Assembly (NCBI RefSeq): GCF_014697585.1
Contig: NZ_JACJSB010000012.1
Location: forward strand, 1-64,000
DNA: 64,000 bases
Reading direction: 5' to 3'
Origin: Dolichospermum sp. FACHB-1091
GTDB lineage: Bacteria > Cyanobacteriota > Cyanobacteriia > Cyanobacteriales > Nostocaceae
Position 1 is the first letter of the stretch, and the number at the start of each line of letters is the position of its first letter. Made by a program: the position numbers and the translations under genes. The notes under the pieces were generated by a model. That model did no database searches, was not told the DNA's origin, and was given only the letters and a program-made list of their open reading frames with translations. Below, in pieces: positions 1-9,615 of the stretch.

Positions 1-126
1 GATAGAGATGTAAACGCTGCAATTAATTTAAAACAAGAAGCGGTTAGATTAACCGTGTTAGCCTGTGGACTAGATAGTGCCGACACTTCTAGGATGAAGC
101 AGGAAGAAAAAGCAGACTTTTGTTAG
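1..126 (+). pseudogene. tnpB: C-terminal end of IS200/IS605-family TnpB (cut by window edge)
   Basis: The first 126 bases are open in frame 1 and encode 41 residues beginning DRDVNAAINL and ending in a TAG stop. The D-R-D-x-N-A-A-x-N-L stretch is the conserved C-terminal RuvC-type motif of TnpB, the RNA-guided nuclease encoded by IS200/IS605 and IS607 elements. Only the tail is in view, so it cannot be said whether the gene is intact upstream. No TnpA transposase is visible in the window. The following 28 bases to the rimM stop include the imperfect repeat 'ttagcattagttagc' but no clear element end. Confidence 0.8.
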
Positions 127-154
127 CATTAGTTAGCTTTTTTGGGTCGGCACT

Positions 155-844
155 CTAATTATTAATAGAGAACAAACCAGGGGGGGGAGTAATTTCGACG
201 CGACGATTTTCCAAATCCACAACAGGGACAATTTCCATCACAAAGGGAATTAAAACTGTTTTTACGGCTTTATCCTCAGCAAAAGTAGAATCTAATTTTA
301 CTTCTAATAAATCATGACCTGAAGGTAATATATCCACCAGTGTTCCCACCAACTCCCCAGAAGATTGCATAAAAACCTGCAATCCTAACAAGTCTATCAC
401 ATGAAACTCACCAGCCGCCAACTTAGGGCGATCGCTTATAGGCACAAAGAACCGACAATCACGCATATTTTCAGCTTGAGAGCGATCGCTTACTCCTTTT
501 AATCTAATCACATAGAGATTTTTACTCTCAACATAGCGTCCACTTAATAATTCTACAGGTTGAAGTTCCGTTTCCCCTGGACGTAATAACCAGCGTTTTC
601 CCGGTTCTTCAAAGCGTTCGGGAAAATCAGTATCAGGATAAACCCGCAACTCCCCATTTAAACCTTGAGGTGCGACAATTTTACCAATTTCTAACCAATC
701 ATCAAGATCAGGAATTAGTTGAGAAAGGGGTTTCTCAGCCCTCACAGCACCAGGAAGAGGAGATTTTTGATCTTTTACCCCTGCTGGCTGCTTCCTGCTT
801 CCTTGCAATATTTTCTTCGTGTTCTTTGCGTCTTCGTGGTTCAT
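155..844 (-). CDS. rimM: Ribosome maturation factor RimM
   Basis: RimM binds the 30S subunit through ribosomal protein S19 and assists 16S rRNA processing and maturation of the 30S head. The N-terminal RimM barrel starts around residue 50 (LEIGKIVAPQGLNGELRVYP) and the C-terminal PRC-barrel follows (FHVIDLLGLQVF to about residue 220). The open frame is 229 residues, but the first 33-48 are not RimM-like. They come from an intergenic repeat that reads MNHEDAKNTKK, so the true start is probably downstream, for example the GTG at 745. It lies directly downstream of the aminotransferase on the same strand; with the GTG start about 100 bases separate them. Confidence 0.92.
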   Translation of the reverse strand: MNHEDAKNTKKILQGSRKQPAGVKDQKSPLPGAVRAEKPLSQLIPDLDDWLEIGKIVAPQGLNGELRVYPDTDFPERFEEPGKRWLLRPGETELQPVELLSGRYVESKNLYVIRLKGVSDRSQAENMRDCRFFVPISDRPKLAAGEFHVIDLLGLQVFMQSSGELVGTLVDILPSGHDLLEVKLDSTFAEDKAVKTVLIPFVMEIVPVVDLENRRVEITPPPGLFSINN

Positions 845-847
845 TTC
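789..847. repeat. Dispersed repeat ('aaccacgaagacgcaaagaac' type)
   Basis: On the minus strand this stretch carries the phrase 'gaaccacgaagacgcaaag' followed by 'aacacgaagaaaat'. A closely related copy occurs at 56149-56179 and shorter relatives sit inside the 91-bp elements at 9865-9955 and 20865-20955. Short dispersed repeats of this kind are common in Nostocales intergenic DNA. Its open frame has been absorbed into the longest possible rimM reading frame. Confidence 0.6.
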
Positions 848-849
848 TC

Positions 850-2136
850 TTACACACTTACAGCCGCAACTTGATAAACCTGTTCAGCAACCTTAGCTAA
901 ACGCTGCATACCGATAATAATCTCCTCATCACTACCAGTCAAACTAATTCTGAGACATTGGTGTTTGTGTTCCCATTCCTCTTGTAAACCGGGGAAGAAA
1001 CTACTACCAGGAACAACAATCACACCAACTTTCTTTAATTCCTGGTAAAATTCCCAATCAGTCATGGGTAAATCCTGCAACCACAACCAGCCAAAAATCG
1101 CTCCTTCACCACGATGTAAGAACCAGGGTAAATTTTTTGGCATTGCCGATGCTAATGTACTTTCTAACACATCAAACTTTTGCTGGTAGAAAGGACGAAT
1201 CACATTTTCAGCGATATTTGCTAATATACCTGATTCTATGGCGCGGGCGGCGATCGCTTGACCATATCGAGAAGAATGAATTCCCACATTAGTTTGAAAA
1301 CATTCTAAGACCTGAATTAGCTTTTCATCACCAATAGCCACCCCAATCCGTTCTCCAGGTAATCCCGCCTTTGATAAACTCATACAGTGGAGGATATTCT
1401 CCCCAAATACGGGAGTCATGTCTGTAAAATTCAAAGCTGGGAACGGAGGCGCGTAAGCAGAATCAATTAATACAGGAACATGATGGGGCGCTGCTAAATC
1501 AGTGATTTTATTCACTTCATCATTAGTTAAAACATTACCAGTAGGATTACAAGGACGAGAAAATATCACACAACCAGTATTTTCCGTAATGGAAAGTTGG
1601 TTAAAATCAGGACGATATTTAAAACGGTGTGCGTCCCTATCAATATCCAAAGTAGGCTTATAAGCGACTAAAGCTTCTGGGAACAAACAAACACCACCAT
1701 AACCAGTATAATCTGGACTTAAAGGCAGAACAATTTCCTTTAAATTACCATCTTCAGTATAACCACCGAAAGCATTAGCGGCATAAAAATATATAGTTTG
1801 ACTACCCGCAGTAATTAAAATATTCCGGTCAGTTAAACTTAACCCATAACGCTGGTTAAAGTCCTTGACAATTGCCTCAATTAATGGTGAATAACCTTGA
1901 CTTGAACCGTAACGACAAACGACCTCACCATATTCAGAACTAGCTAATAAATCTGCCGTACAATCCCGCCATAACTGTTCCACCTCTGGTAAAATCAGGG
2001 GATTCCCGGCACTCAAATTATATAATTCCTTTCCCTTACTGGCTCTGAGGGTTTCGTTAATATCTTTCATAATCGCTCTTACGCCAGTTAAGTTAGACAT
2101 TTGAGCGCCAATTTTAGTAAGGGCAGGTTTGATCAT
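850..2136 (-). CDS. avtA: Valine-pyruvate type aminotransferase (PLP-dependent, class I/II)
   Basis: This is a PLP-dependent fold-type I aminotransferase of 428 residues. Visible motifs are the N-terminal substrate-loop region (LYNLSAGNPLILPEV), a mid-region NPTGN (FSRPCNPTGNVLT) that contacts the cofactor, and SLSKAGLPGERIG, whose lysine forms the Schiff base with PLP. The whole sequence resembles the cyanobacterial valine-pyruvate transaminase (AvtA-like) group, which would transfer amino groups between valine or alanine and their 2-oxo acids. Exact substrate specificity is inferred. It ends 5 bases before the longest rimM frame on the same strand, so the two may be cotranscribed. Confidence 0.85.
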   Translation of the reverse strand: MIKPALTKIGAQMSNLTGVRAIMKDINETLRASKGKELYNLSAGNPLILPEVEQLWRDCTADLLASSEYGEVVCRYGSSQGYSPLIEAIVKDFNQRYGLSLTDRNILITAGSQTIYFYAANAFGGYTEDGNLKEIVLPLSPDYTGYGGVCLFPEALVAYKPTLDIDRDAHRFKYRPDFNQLSITENTGCVIFSRPCNPTGNVLTNDEVNKITDLAAPHHVPVLIDSAYAPPFPALNFTDMTPVFGENILHCMSLSKAGLPGERIGVAIGDEKLIQVLECFQTNVGIHSSRYGQAIAARAIESGILANIAENVIRPFYQQKFDVLESTLASAMPKNLPWFLHRGEGAIFGWLWLQDLPMTDWEFYQELKKVGVIVVPGSSFFPGLQEEWEHKHQCLRISLTGSDEEIIIGMQRLAKVAEQVYQVAAVSV

Positions 2137-2396
2137 GTTTATTACAGAGTTTATTAATCGTCAAAGTGGGTAGTTGCAGCCAAGATTAATTTTATGGTCA
2201 TAATTGCTAAAATATCTGCTGACTTCAACCAGTCTAAACCGTAGTTAATTAGATAGGATATTTTTCTGACAATGCCCATCACTCTAGCATACATAGAACA
2301 ATTTGACAAGTAATCATGAAAAATATTCCTCTTCGCGCCTGGAGTGCCTCTGGGTGAGATAAAATTACGTAAATCCTCGCCAATCAAGAGAATCAA

Positions 2397-3506
2397 ATGG
2401 AAGTCAAAGCAGCAGTAGCATACAGTCCGGGAAAACCCTTAACAATTGAAACCGTCCAATTACAAGGACCACAAGCAGGGGAAGTATTAATTGAGATTAA
2501 AGCTAGTGGAGTATGTCATACGGATGCTTTTACCCTTTCTGGTGATGATCCTGAAGGTTTATTTCCGGCAATTTTAGGCCATGAAGGTGCTGGTATAGTT
2601 GTCGAAGTGGGGGCTGATGTCAAAAGTCTTAAACCTGGAGATCATGTGATTCCTTTATACACCCCTGAATGTCGTCAATGTGATTATTGCCTCAGCTTCA
2701 AAACTAATCTTTGTCAAGCAATTCGCGGCACACAAGGACGGGGTTTAATGCCAGATGGTACTAGTCGTTTTAGTATTGATGGCGATATTATTCACCATTA
2801 TATGGGTACATCCACCTTCGCTAATTATACGGTATTGCCAGAAATTGCTGTCGCCAAAATTCGAGAGGATGCCCCTTTTGATAAAGTTTGTTATATTGGT
2901 TGTGGCGTAACAACAGGTATTGGCGCGGTAATTTATACAGCTAAAGTAGAACCAGGTGCAAATGTAGTAGTTTTTGGTTTAGGGGGGATTGGTTTAAACG
3001 TCATCCAAGGAGCGCGAATGGTGGGCGCGAATAAGATTATTGGTGTAGATATTAATCCCAAAAAACGGGCTTTAGCCGAAAAATTTGGGATGACGCATTT
3101 TGTGAATCCTCATGAAGTTGCAGGTGATTTAGTTCCTTATTTAGTAGATTTAACAAATGGTGGTGCTGACTATTCTTTTGAATGTATTGGTAATGTTAAT
3201 ACCATGCGTCAAGCCTTAGAATGTTGTCATAAAGGTTGGGGTGTGAGTGTGATCATTGGTGTTGCTGGTGCGGGACAAGAAATCAGCACTCGTCCATTTC
3301 AATTAGTAACTGGAAGAGTTTGGAAAGGTTCGGCTTTTGGTGGTGCTAGAGGAAGAACTGATGTGCCAAAAATTGTAGATTGGTATATGGATGGTAAGAT
3401 TAATATTGATGATTTAATTACTCATGTTATGCCGATGGAAAAAATTAATGATGCTTTTGATTTAATGCACAGAGGGGAATCTATTCGGAGTGTAGTAACT
3501 TTTTAG
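2397..3506 (+). CDS. frmA: S-(hydroxymethyl)glutathione dehydrogenase / class III alcohol dehydrogenase
   Basis: A zinc-dependent, NAD-binding medium-chain dehydrogenase of 369 residues, the usual length of class III ADH. It oxidises S-hydroxymethylglutathione in formaldehyde detoxification and can reduce S-nitrosoglutathione. Catalytic zinc ligands are seen in GVCHTD (C40) and GHEGAG; the structural zinc cysteines lie in ECRQCDYC and the following NLC. The Rossmann glycine motif GLGGIGL is present. The class III signature TSRFSIDG follows [11 protein letters not shown]. It stands alone between the divergent aminotransferase and the convergent hemW-like gene. Confidence 0.95.
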   Translation: MEVKAAVAYSPGKPLTIETVQLQGPQAGEVLIEIKASGVCHTDAFTLSGDDPEGLFPAILGHEGAGIVVEVGADVKSLKPGDHVIPLYTPECRQCDYCLSFKTNLCQAIRGTQGRGLMPDGTSRFSIDGDIIHHYMGTSTFANYTVLPEIAVAKIREDAPFDKVCYIGCGVTTGIGAVIYTAKVEPGANVVVFGLGGIGLNVIQGARMVGANKIIGVDINPKKRALAEKFGMTHFVNPHEVAGDLVPYLVDLTNGGADYSFECIGNVNTMRQALECCHKGWGVSVIIGVAGAGQEISTRPFQLVTGRVWKGSAFGGARGRTDVPKIVDWYMDGKINIDDLITHVMPMEKINDAFDLMHRGESIRSVVTF

Positions 3507-3930
3507 ATTTTTGTTTTGTGCGATTGCCTTCTGTAAGATATAGTTACACTTCACAGAATAAGTAAAATTTGATAATGCTTTTTTGTTTAAAATGAAATTA
3601 AGATGGAAGACCTAAAAATTGTCTATGTCCCCTGGTCCTTACTGGACTTATAACGGTATCCTGTTGAGGAAGATATACAACGAAACTTATGGAGAAGCTG
3701 AGTGAGTTAGTCTGGCCTTTGTTTATATGACAATAAAAAACCGGATTTAGCTAGAATTAAAATAATACTAATATAGCCAGAAAGACCATTAAACTTATGT
3801 TCAATTTCTAGTTATTTTGGTGCGTTACGCTATCGCTAACACACCCTACATTTTTTCAACTATCAAACCAGACTATCACAATCTCAAACTTTGCGTCTTT
3901 GCGCCTTTGCGTGAGATAGATATATTCACC
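3507..3930. other. Intergenic region with repeats, no gene seen
   Basis: The 424 bases between the convergent alcohol dehydrogenase and hemW-like genes hold no convincing coding sequence. Two dispersed repeat types are visible: 'ggtgcgttacgctatcgcta' at 3819-3838 running into 'acacaccctac', and 'ctttgcgtctttgcgccttt' at 3892-3911 followed by 'gcgtgagata'. The second matches, in reverse complement, a stretch at about 41929-41957. No clear rho-independent terminator was found. Confidence 0.6.
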
Positions 3931-5115
3931 TTATTCCCCCAACTTTTCAAACAACTTCGCTAACATCACATTAGAAAATATAAAACCATCGGTATCGCTA
4001 AAGCGTAACCGATCTTCAACAATTCTCACCCAACCTCGATCAAAGTATGGTTGCAAACAGCTTTGAATTTTCTCAACTTGATGATTACCAAATTTTGCGA
4101 CTAGGGAATTTAAACTAACTCCTTCCGCTAACCGTAGTCCTAGCATTAAAGTTTCTAATAAAATATCATTTGCAGAAGTGACTGGACAATCCATGACAGC
4201 ACCGGCTTTTAACCATTGGTAATATTCCTGGGTTTTGCGGGGACGAGTAAAGCGTTTACCTTGAGTATAGCTGGCTGCACCCATGCCAAAACCATAATAG
4301 GGAAGATTTTCCCAGTAGACTCGATTATGTCTACATTGGTGTCCTAGTTGGGCATAATTGGAAATTTCGTAATGTTCGTAACCGGCCTGTGTTAACATTT
4401 TATGCCCTAGATGATACATTTTAACTGTGGTTTCATCTGTGGGTAGGGGATGATCTCCCGGCCGATAATAACGGTTGAAGACTGTTCCCGGTTCAATGGT
4501 AAGATCATAGACGGAAATGTGGGTTGGTGCGGCTGCTATAGCTTGAGTTAAGGAATCTTGCCATGTTTCTAAACTCTGGTGCGGTAAGCCGGAAATTAAG
4601 TCTAAGCTAAATTCGGGAATCTCGACTTTATGGATTAACTCTATAGCTGTAATAATATCTATCAGTGTATGCGATCGCCCTGCGGTTTTTAACAATTCTG
4701 CTTGGAAAGCTTGTACACCCAAACTTACGCGATTTACTCCTAAGCTGCAATAACCAGCGATATGTGCTAAATCAAACGTTCCTGGATCGATTTCCATAGA
4801 TATCTCTACCCTAGATGTGATCCCAAACCGCTTTTCTAAGGTTGTTAATATACGTTGTAATTGTTCTGTTGATAACAGCGAAGGAGTACCACCGCCAAAA
4901 AAAATTGTTTCTAAAGGTTGACCATAAACCGGCGCAATTCTGATTTCTTGACATAAAAATTCCACATATTCGTTAATTGTCCCAGAATTTTCACCCCGCG
5001 AGTGATCGCCTACCACGAATACGGGAAAATCACAATAATAACATCGTCGTCGACAAAAGGGAATATGTACATAAGCAGAACGAGGAATCTCCCAACCAGT
5101 ATTTTGTTGAGTCAT
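3931..5115 (-). CDS. hemW: Radical SAM heme chaperone HemW (HemN-like)
   Basis: A 394-residue radical SAM protein. The 4Fe-4S motif CxxxCxxC is C21-RRR-C25-YY-C28, followed by FFGGGTPSLL. It carries the HNxxYW signature (RHNRVYW) that separates HemW from genuine coproporphyrinogen dehydrogenase HemN, and it lacks HemN's long N-terminal part. HemW-family proteins bind heme and are thought to deliver it to target proteins. In many annotations this group is called 'oxygen-independent coproporphyrinogen III oxidase'; the chaperone role is the better-supported reading. Monocistronic by position. Confidence 0.88.
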   Translation of the reverse strand: MTQQNTGWEIPRSAYVHIPFCRRRCYYCDFPVFVVGDHSRGENSGTINEYVEFLCQEIRIAPVYGQPLETIFFGGGTPSLLSTEQLQRILTTLEKRFGITSRVEISMEIDPGTFDLAHIAGYCSLGVNRVSLGVQAFQAELLKTAGRSHTLIDIITAIELIHKVEIPEFSLDLISGLPHQSLETWQDSLTQAIAAAPTHISVYDLTIEPGTVFNRYYRPGDHPLPTDETTVKMYHLGHKMLTQAGYEHYEISNYAQLGHQCRHNRVYWENLPYYGFGMGAASYTQGKRFTRPRKTQEYYQWLKAGAVMDCPVTSANDILLETLMLGLRLAEGVSLNSLVAKFGNHQVEKIQSCLQPYFDRGWVRIVEDRLRFSDTDGFIFSNVMLAKLFEKLGE

Positions 5116-5370
5116 TCTTTTAAAAATTGTGAGGTGAATGTGATTTGAATATTAAAAATCATGAAAATGAGGAGTTTGTTGCTAAAATTTTCGCCTTTTT
5201 GCCTAAAAATAAAAATAATATGCAGTTAAAACTCTTTAGTTATAATGTTGGCATATTTCCTCGGTCTGATCAGATAATATGATCTCATATTTCTGAATTT
5301 ACCCAACAGGATAGAAGCAAGCATACTTTACTTTATCAAATAAATACCGTTGTAGGAACACAACACCACC

Positions 5371-6447
5371 ATGCTGGATGTCTTTATTATTCTCTCATTT
5401 ATCTTAGCAGCGTCGGGGATAGGTTATTTCAGCACTGATCTACTCTCCCCAGGTACTCTTAATGGAGTCACGAATGTAGAGGCCTTACGCTTAGTTATAG
5501 CCGTCTTTGCTGCCATTATTGGCGGTGCTGTAGGGCTAAGTTTTCAAACTACATACCGTCGTTTAGAATCACAAGTCCGGGAAATGCCTCTGGAAGCGAT
5601 TTTAACCCGGTCTATTGGCTTAATAATTGGGCTACTATTAGCTAACTTGATGTTAGCACCTCTATTTTTACTACCCATTCCTCCAGATTTTAGCTTTATT
5701 AAACCCCTTGTAGCTGTTGTTGGCAGTATTATCCTCTCTGTTACAGGCATGAACTTGGCCGATACCCATGGACGGGGATTATTAAGGTTAATTAACCCCA
5801 ATACTGTGGAAAGTATGGTAGTAGAAGGAACTCTTAAACCTGCTAATACCAAAGTTTTAGATACTAGCTGCATTATAGATGGCCGCATTGAAACACTACT
5901 AGAAACCGGATTTTTAGAAGGGCTAATTCTTGTTCCCCAATTTGTTTTACAGGAATTACAGCAAGTAGCTGATGCTACCAAAGACCAAAAACGGGTCAGG
6001 GGCAGAAGAGGACTAGAAATCCTCAACCGCATTCGAGAAACTTACCCAGAACGTATTTTAATTAACCCTGTGGATTATGAGGACACACCCAACGTTGATG
6101 CTAAATTAGTCCGTTTTGCCCAGGAAATTAATGGGACATTACTGACTAATGATTATAACTTATCAAAAGTTGCTAGTGTGCAAAAAGTCCCGGTTTTGAA
6201 TGTTAATGATTTAGTAAATGCCGTCAGACCAACTTATTTACCTGGTGATAATCTTGATTTGAAAATTCTCAAAGAAGGTAAAGAACCAAGTCAAGGAATT
6301 GGCTATTTAGATGATGGCACAATGGTAGTAGTGGAAGAAGGTAGTCCTTATGTGGGTGGTGAATTACGGGTAGTAGTCACCAGTGCCTTACAAACTTCCG
6401 CCGGGAGGATGATTTTTGCCAAACCCCAAGCTTCTGCCTTAGCGTAA
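5371..6447 (+). CDS. Membrane-anchored PIN/TRAM domain protein (YacL-like)
   Basis: The 358-residue protein begins with about four hydrophobic segments (residues 1-25, 38-60, 82-105, 110-130), then a PIN domain (about 155-280; acidic residues in LDTSCIIDGRIE, LQELQQVAD and LLTNDYNL) and a C-terminal TRAM domain (about 285-345, including DDGTMVVVEEG). PIN domains are metal-dependent RNase folds and TRAM domains bind RNA, so a membrane-tethered RNA-processing role is inferred. The architecture matches the widespread YacL-type proteins of Gram-positives and cyanobacteria. Spaced 255 bases from the divergent hemW-like gene. Confidence 0.87.
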   Translation: MLDVFIILSFILAASGIGYFSTDLLSPGTLNGVTNVEALRLVIAVFAAIIGGAVGLSFQTTYRRLESQVREMPLEAILTRSIGLIIGLLLANLMLAPLFLLPIPPDFSFIKPLVAVVGSIILSVTGMNLADTHGRGLLRLINPNTVESMVVEGTLKPANTKVLDTSCIIDGRIETLLETGFLEGLILVPQFVLQELQQVADATKDQKRVRGRRGLEILNRIRETYPERILINPVDYEDTPNVDAKLVRFAQEINGTLLTNDYNLSKVASVQKVPVLNVNDLVNAVRPTYLPGDNLDLKILKEGKEPSQGIGYLDDGTMVVVEEGSPYVGGELRVVVTSALQTSAGRMIFAKPQASALA

Positions 6448-6591
6448 CAGATAAACCACGGAAAATTAGAGTTAAGCTATGCAAATCGGTGTGGGAAAAC
6501 TGCACCGATAAACTACATTTAATTTTATTTCGCGCAAAGAGGCAAAGGAAGAAATAAATACATGAAATCTGAACTAATGTAAAACTAGAAA

Positions 6592-7053
6592 TTATAAATA
6601 TTTTTCCATTACATAATTTTTAAATTTTATTCCTCGACGTTCTACTTCTTGTTCTTTGACTACAGTAAATCCCCAGTATTGAAAAAATGGTTTTGCGGTA
6701 ATACTTACTTCTGCATATAGCCGATTAATTTTTCTAGATTTTGCCATATTTTCTATATGAGTCAAGAGTTTTGAACCTATACCTTGCCTTTGGTATTGGC
6801 TATGACAATAAAAACAATCAATATGCCCATTTGCTTCTAATTCTGCAAAACCAACTATTTCACCATGCTTTTCTGCAATAAAAGGCAGCTTGGATTTTAA
6901 CCTTTCATGCCAAAATTCATAATCCATAGTTTCGCCAGTCCAAGCATTTACTTGTTCTTGAGTGTAATCAAAAATATTGATTTGATGAACTGTGTCATAA
7001 AACAGTTTCATAATGGCTTCAGTGTCAGATATCTGATATTCTCTGACTATCAT
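6592..7053 (-). CDS. GNAT-family N-acetyltransferase
   Basis: A 153-residue single-domain GNAT protein. The acetyl-CoA binding motif A is visible as YQRQGIGSKLL (R/Q-x-x-G-x-G), preceded by the core strand GFAELEANGHIDCFYC. The C-terminal half has AKPFFQYWGFTVVKEQE, typical of small-molecule acetyltransferases. The substrate cannot be told from sequence. Its start touches the stop of the VanY-like gene (shared position 7053), so the two probably form one transcript reading leftward. Confidence 0.85.
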   Translation of the reverse strand: MIVREYQISDTEAIMKLFYDTVHQINIFDYTQEQVNAWTGETMDYEFWHERLKSKLPFIAEKHGEIVGFAELEANGHIDCFYCHSQYQRQGIGSKLLTHIENMAKSRKINRLYAEVSITAKPFFQYWGFTVVKEQEVERRGIKFKNYVMEKYL

Positions 7054-7850
7054 TATGGTGTTTTTATAGGTTTAATATTTTTGGCTTTATAAAATGTTTC
7101 TAAACTATCACTATCACCCACAAAACGCCAATGCCAAGGTTCATAACTGACACCTTGAATGTTATCTTTAGGAAAGGAAATTTCAAAACTAAATCTGGCT
7201 GCATTGGCTTGTAACCACTGATAAGCTTTAGTATTTTCAAAATTGGCTTGTAAATTAGTGGCTGGTACTGCACCATCGCCAATATCTACAGCATAGCCTG
7301 TATGATGTTCACTATGATTAGGAGGTGCGCTCAGAGACGCTCTTTCTGCTGGAGTTTGGTTACGTTGTGCGCCAATATCAAAAAATAACTGCTTTTGCTC
7401 TTGTACGGAACGAAAGCCAGAAATTGGCACTAAAATTACACCCGCACTCCTAGCCGCTTGTACCATGGCTTGAAATTTGACAGCAGCAGATTTTCGCATT
7501 CTAATCCTATTGTCAGCCGTAATTGGGGCTAATTCTGACTCTGGTGCTTCTGAATATGGGAAATGTCCCAGAACTGTATCATCTTTACCAGAAGTATTAT
7601 TAGCTACCGATGTAGAGCTAATCGCTTCCGGCTCTGAATTGGGAGTTTGCTGAGGTGTTGTCAGAGAAAATAAAAAACCACTAGAGACAGCCAGCAGCAA
7701 AAATCCAGCAAATCCACTGATGATTACAACTTGTGGCTTTAATTTTATACTACTTACAGCATCAGAATTATCACGAATAGCTATGGGAATATCATCATCA
7801 GAATGAGGATAGGAATTGTGTGGTTTTTTGGGAAACCCAGCTTTATTCAA
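7053..7850 (-). CDS. VanY/DdcY-like D-alanyl-D-alanine carboxypeptidase (peptidase M15B)
   Basis: A 265-residue protein with one transmembrane anchor (about residues 39-62) and a periplasmic M15B peptidase domain. The family motifs are SGFRSVQEQKQLF, the zinc-binding HHTGYAVDIGDG and the C-terminal WHWRF. Such enzymes trim the terminal D-alanine from peptidoglycan stems. The Ser/Thr/Glu-rich linker (about 63-100) separates anchor and catalytic domain. It lies upstream of, and abuts, the GNAT gene. It diverges from the AEC transporter with 90 bases between the starts. Confidence 0.87.
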   Translation of the reverse strand: MNKAGFPKKPHNSYPHSDDDIPIAIRDNSDAVSSIKLKPQVVIISGFAGFLLLAVSSGFLFSLTTPQQTPNSEPEAISSTSVANNTSGKDDTVLGHFPYSEAPESELAPITADNRIRMRKSAAVKFQAMVQAARSAGVILVPISGFRSVQEQKQLFFDIGAQRNQTPAERASLSAPPNHSEHHTGYAVDIGDGAVPATNLQANFENTKAYQWLQANAARFSFEISFPKDNIQGVSYEPWHWRFVGDSDSLETFYKAKNIKPIKTP

Positions 7851-7940
7851 GTTTTTGCTCCTATTTGTGTTTAATAGTTAAAAAAGGTAAAAGACAAAAG
7901 TTTTTTGCATTTTTAATTCTTAATTATTTTAGGTGTAATT

Positions 7941-8858
7941 TTGATAGATATTTTAGAACTATATCTTCGATTAGTGGGATTAATCCTGATAGGATTTATA
8001 CTGGGACGTAAATTACCCGGTAGTGCTTCCATTTACATAGGTCAGTTTCTCTATTGGGTGGGAGTACCTATTGGTATTATTGGTTTTTTACTGCAAACAG
8101 ACTTATCAGGACAAATTTGGATTGCACCGATAATAGCTCATTTGGCAATCTTTTTGGGGGCATTATTAGCTTGGTTAAGAATCAAAGTAAAAGGTCATTT
8201 CACCAACTCAGTCCCCCAAAGAGCAACTCAAGGTAGTCTGATTTTAGCAGCAATGGTAGGTAATACAGGTTATCTGGGTTTTCCCATAACTTTAGCAATG
8301 GTAGGTAAAGAATATTTTGCCTGGGCTTTATTTTATGATATGTTAGGTTCACTCTTTGGTGCTTATGGTTTAGGTGTGGTTTTAGCCGCTAAATTCGGCA
8401 ATAATATCCAAAATCGCATCCAAGTAGCAAAGGTAATTTTTATTAACCCCGCGCTGTGGAGTTTTGGATTTGGTTTACTGTTGCGTCAAGTCGCGCTTCC
8501 TGAGTCAGTAGTATTTTTGTTAGAAAAATTGGCTTGGAGTACAGTAGCTTTATCCTTAATGTTAATTGGTATGAGACTTTCACAACTAAATTCTTGGACT
8601 AAATTACCACAAGCGGGGAGTAGTATCTTCATTAAAATGGTACTAGTTCCCCTGATTTTAGGTAGTACCCTCTCCCTTTTTGGTGTCACTGGTAAGGCAG
8701 CGCAGGTGATAGTTTTGCAAATGGCCATGCCTCCAGCCTTAGCTACACTGGTAATAGCAGAAACCTTTGATTTAGATCGTGATTTGGCTGTCACCGCTTT
8801 AGCAATGGGGATTATAGTCTTGTTATTTACTCTCCCTCTTTGGTTATGGCTGTTTTAA
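7941..8858 (+). CDS. AEC-family (auxin efflux carrier-like) permease
   Basis: A 305-residue integral membrane protein with about ten hydrophobic segments and the AEC/MemB-type pattern (GNTGYLGFPITLAMVG in the first half and MPPALATLVIAE in the second). Family members export organic anions or similar solutes; the substrate here is unknown. The start used is a TTG at 7941, preceded by TAGGTG (7930-7935) as a plausible ribosome binding site; no ATG gives a full first membrane segment. An unusual start codon is the only oddity. Confidence 0.85.
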   Translation: MIDILELYLRLVGLILIGFILGRKLPGSASIYIGQFLYWVGVPIGIIGFLLQTDLSGQIWIAPIIAHLAIFLGALLAWLRIKVKGHFTNSVPQRATQGSLILAAMVGNTGYLGFPITLAMVGKEYFAWALFYDMLGSLFGAYGLGVVLAAKFGNNIQNRIQVAKVIFINPALWSFGFGLLLRQVALPESVVFLLEKLAWSTVALSLMLIGMRLSQLNSWTKLPQAGSSIFIKMVLVPLILGSTLSLFGVTGKAAQVIVLQMAMPPALATLVIAETFDLDRDLAVTALAMGIIVLLFTLPLWLWLF

Positions 8859-8964
8859 CTGGAAATCTGCTTCAACTACAATCATACAGTGCTTATCTGC
8901 ATCAACAGAATTACCGAATTGGGCTACTGCAAAAATTCATTGGTATATACCTCTATGTATTGCA

Positions 8965-9576
8965 CTAATAACCAGGAGTTAGTATGTAGTCAACATTAAA
9001 TTCTTTGAATTTGTCACATCCCAAATGAGTTTCCTGCCACATTTTGATCAAAGAAGAAGATTGAATAACAACTCGTTTTTCAATTTGAACGTCAAAGTTA
9101 AAGAAATTCTCAACTGTTGCTGAATAATCACAAATCAGCTTTTCAAAATTCTTTATTGAGATTCCATTTTGAATCTTGTTGCCCAGTTTATCTGTAATAA
9201 CAAAGTCAATATTATCTTCTTTATCTCCCTGTAATTGAAAGCTTAACATAGTTTGGTCTGAATTGGGAAAAACAAATAATTCTTCTCTATAGAGAATATC
9301 AGTATCATAGAAAGTATAAGCTGTAGAACCTTTAGATGGTGGAATAAGGCTTCTGAGAAAAACTTTATATTTAATATTCTTTAAAAGTCTTTTTCGAGGT
9401 ATGTTCCGAATGACCATTCTAAAACCATATTCTGGCAGGTATCCAAGCCTCGGTAGTCCTTCTTGTCGTACTGTCCACTTGAGTAGAAAATATTGGATTA
9501 CGGGGAAAGCGAAAAAGGTTACTAATGCTAATACCTGACTAACTACCTGCTCCAAAAGTTTATCCATGCTCACCAA
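8965..9576 (-). CDS. Hypothetical membrane-anchored protein
   Basis: A 203-residue protein of no recognised family. The N-terminus has one hydrophobic segment (about residues 8-30, VVSQVLALVTFFAFPVIQYF) that should anchor it in the membrane; the rest is a mixed alpha/beta soluble region, basic near residues 50-75 (RKRLLKNIKYK). Two possible starts lie close together (MVSM; M1 or M4). The gene is alone between the AEC transporter (convergent) and a MITE-rich gap. No function is proposed. Confidence 0.55.
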   Translation of the reverse strand: MVSMDKLLEQVVSQVLALVTFFAFPVIQYFLLKWTVRQEGLPRLGYLPEYGFRMVIRNIPRKRLLKNIKYKVFLRSLIPPSKGSTAYTFYDTDILYREELFVFPNSDQTMLSFQLQGDKEDNIDFVITDKLGNKIQNGISIKNFEKLICDYSATVENFFNFDVQIEKRVVIQSSSLIKMWQETHLGCDKFKEFNVDYILTPGY

Positions 9577-9615
9577 TTTCTCTCCTATAGAACTAATAAT
9601 TAAGACTCAAAGCTA

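Noticed and set aside
2154-2396. 80-codon minus-strand frame between the aminotransferase and the alcohol dehydrogenase
   Set aside because: It spans the promoter region of the dehydrogenase and part of it reads through a degenerate dispersed repeat; no family likeness.
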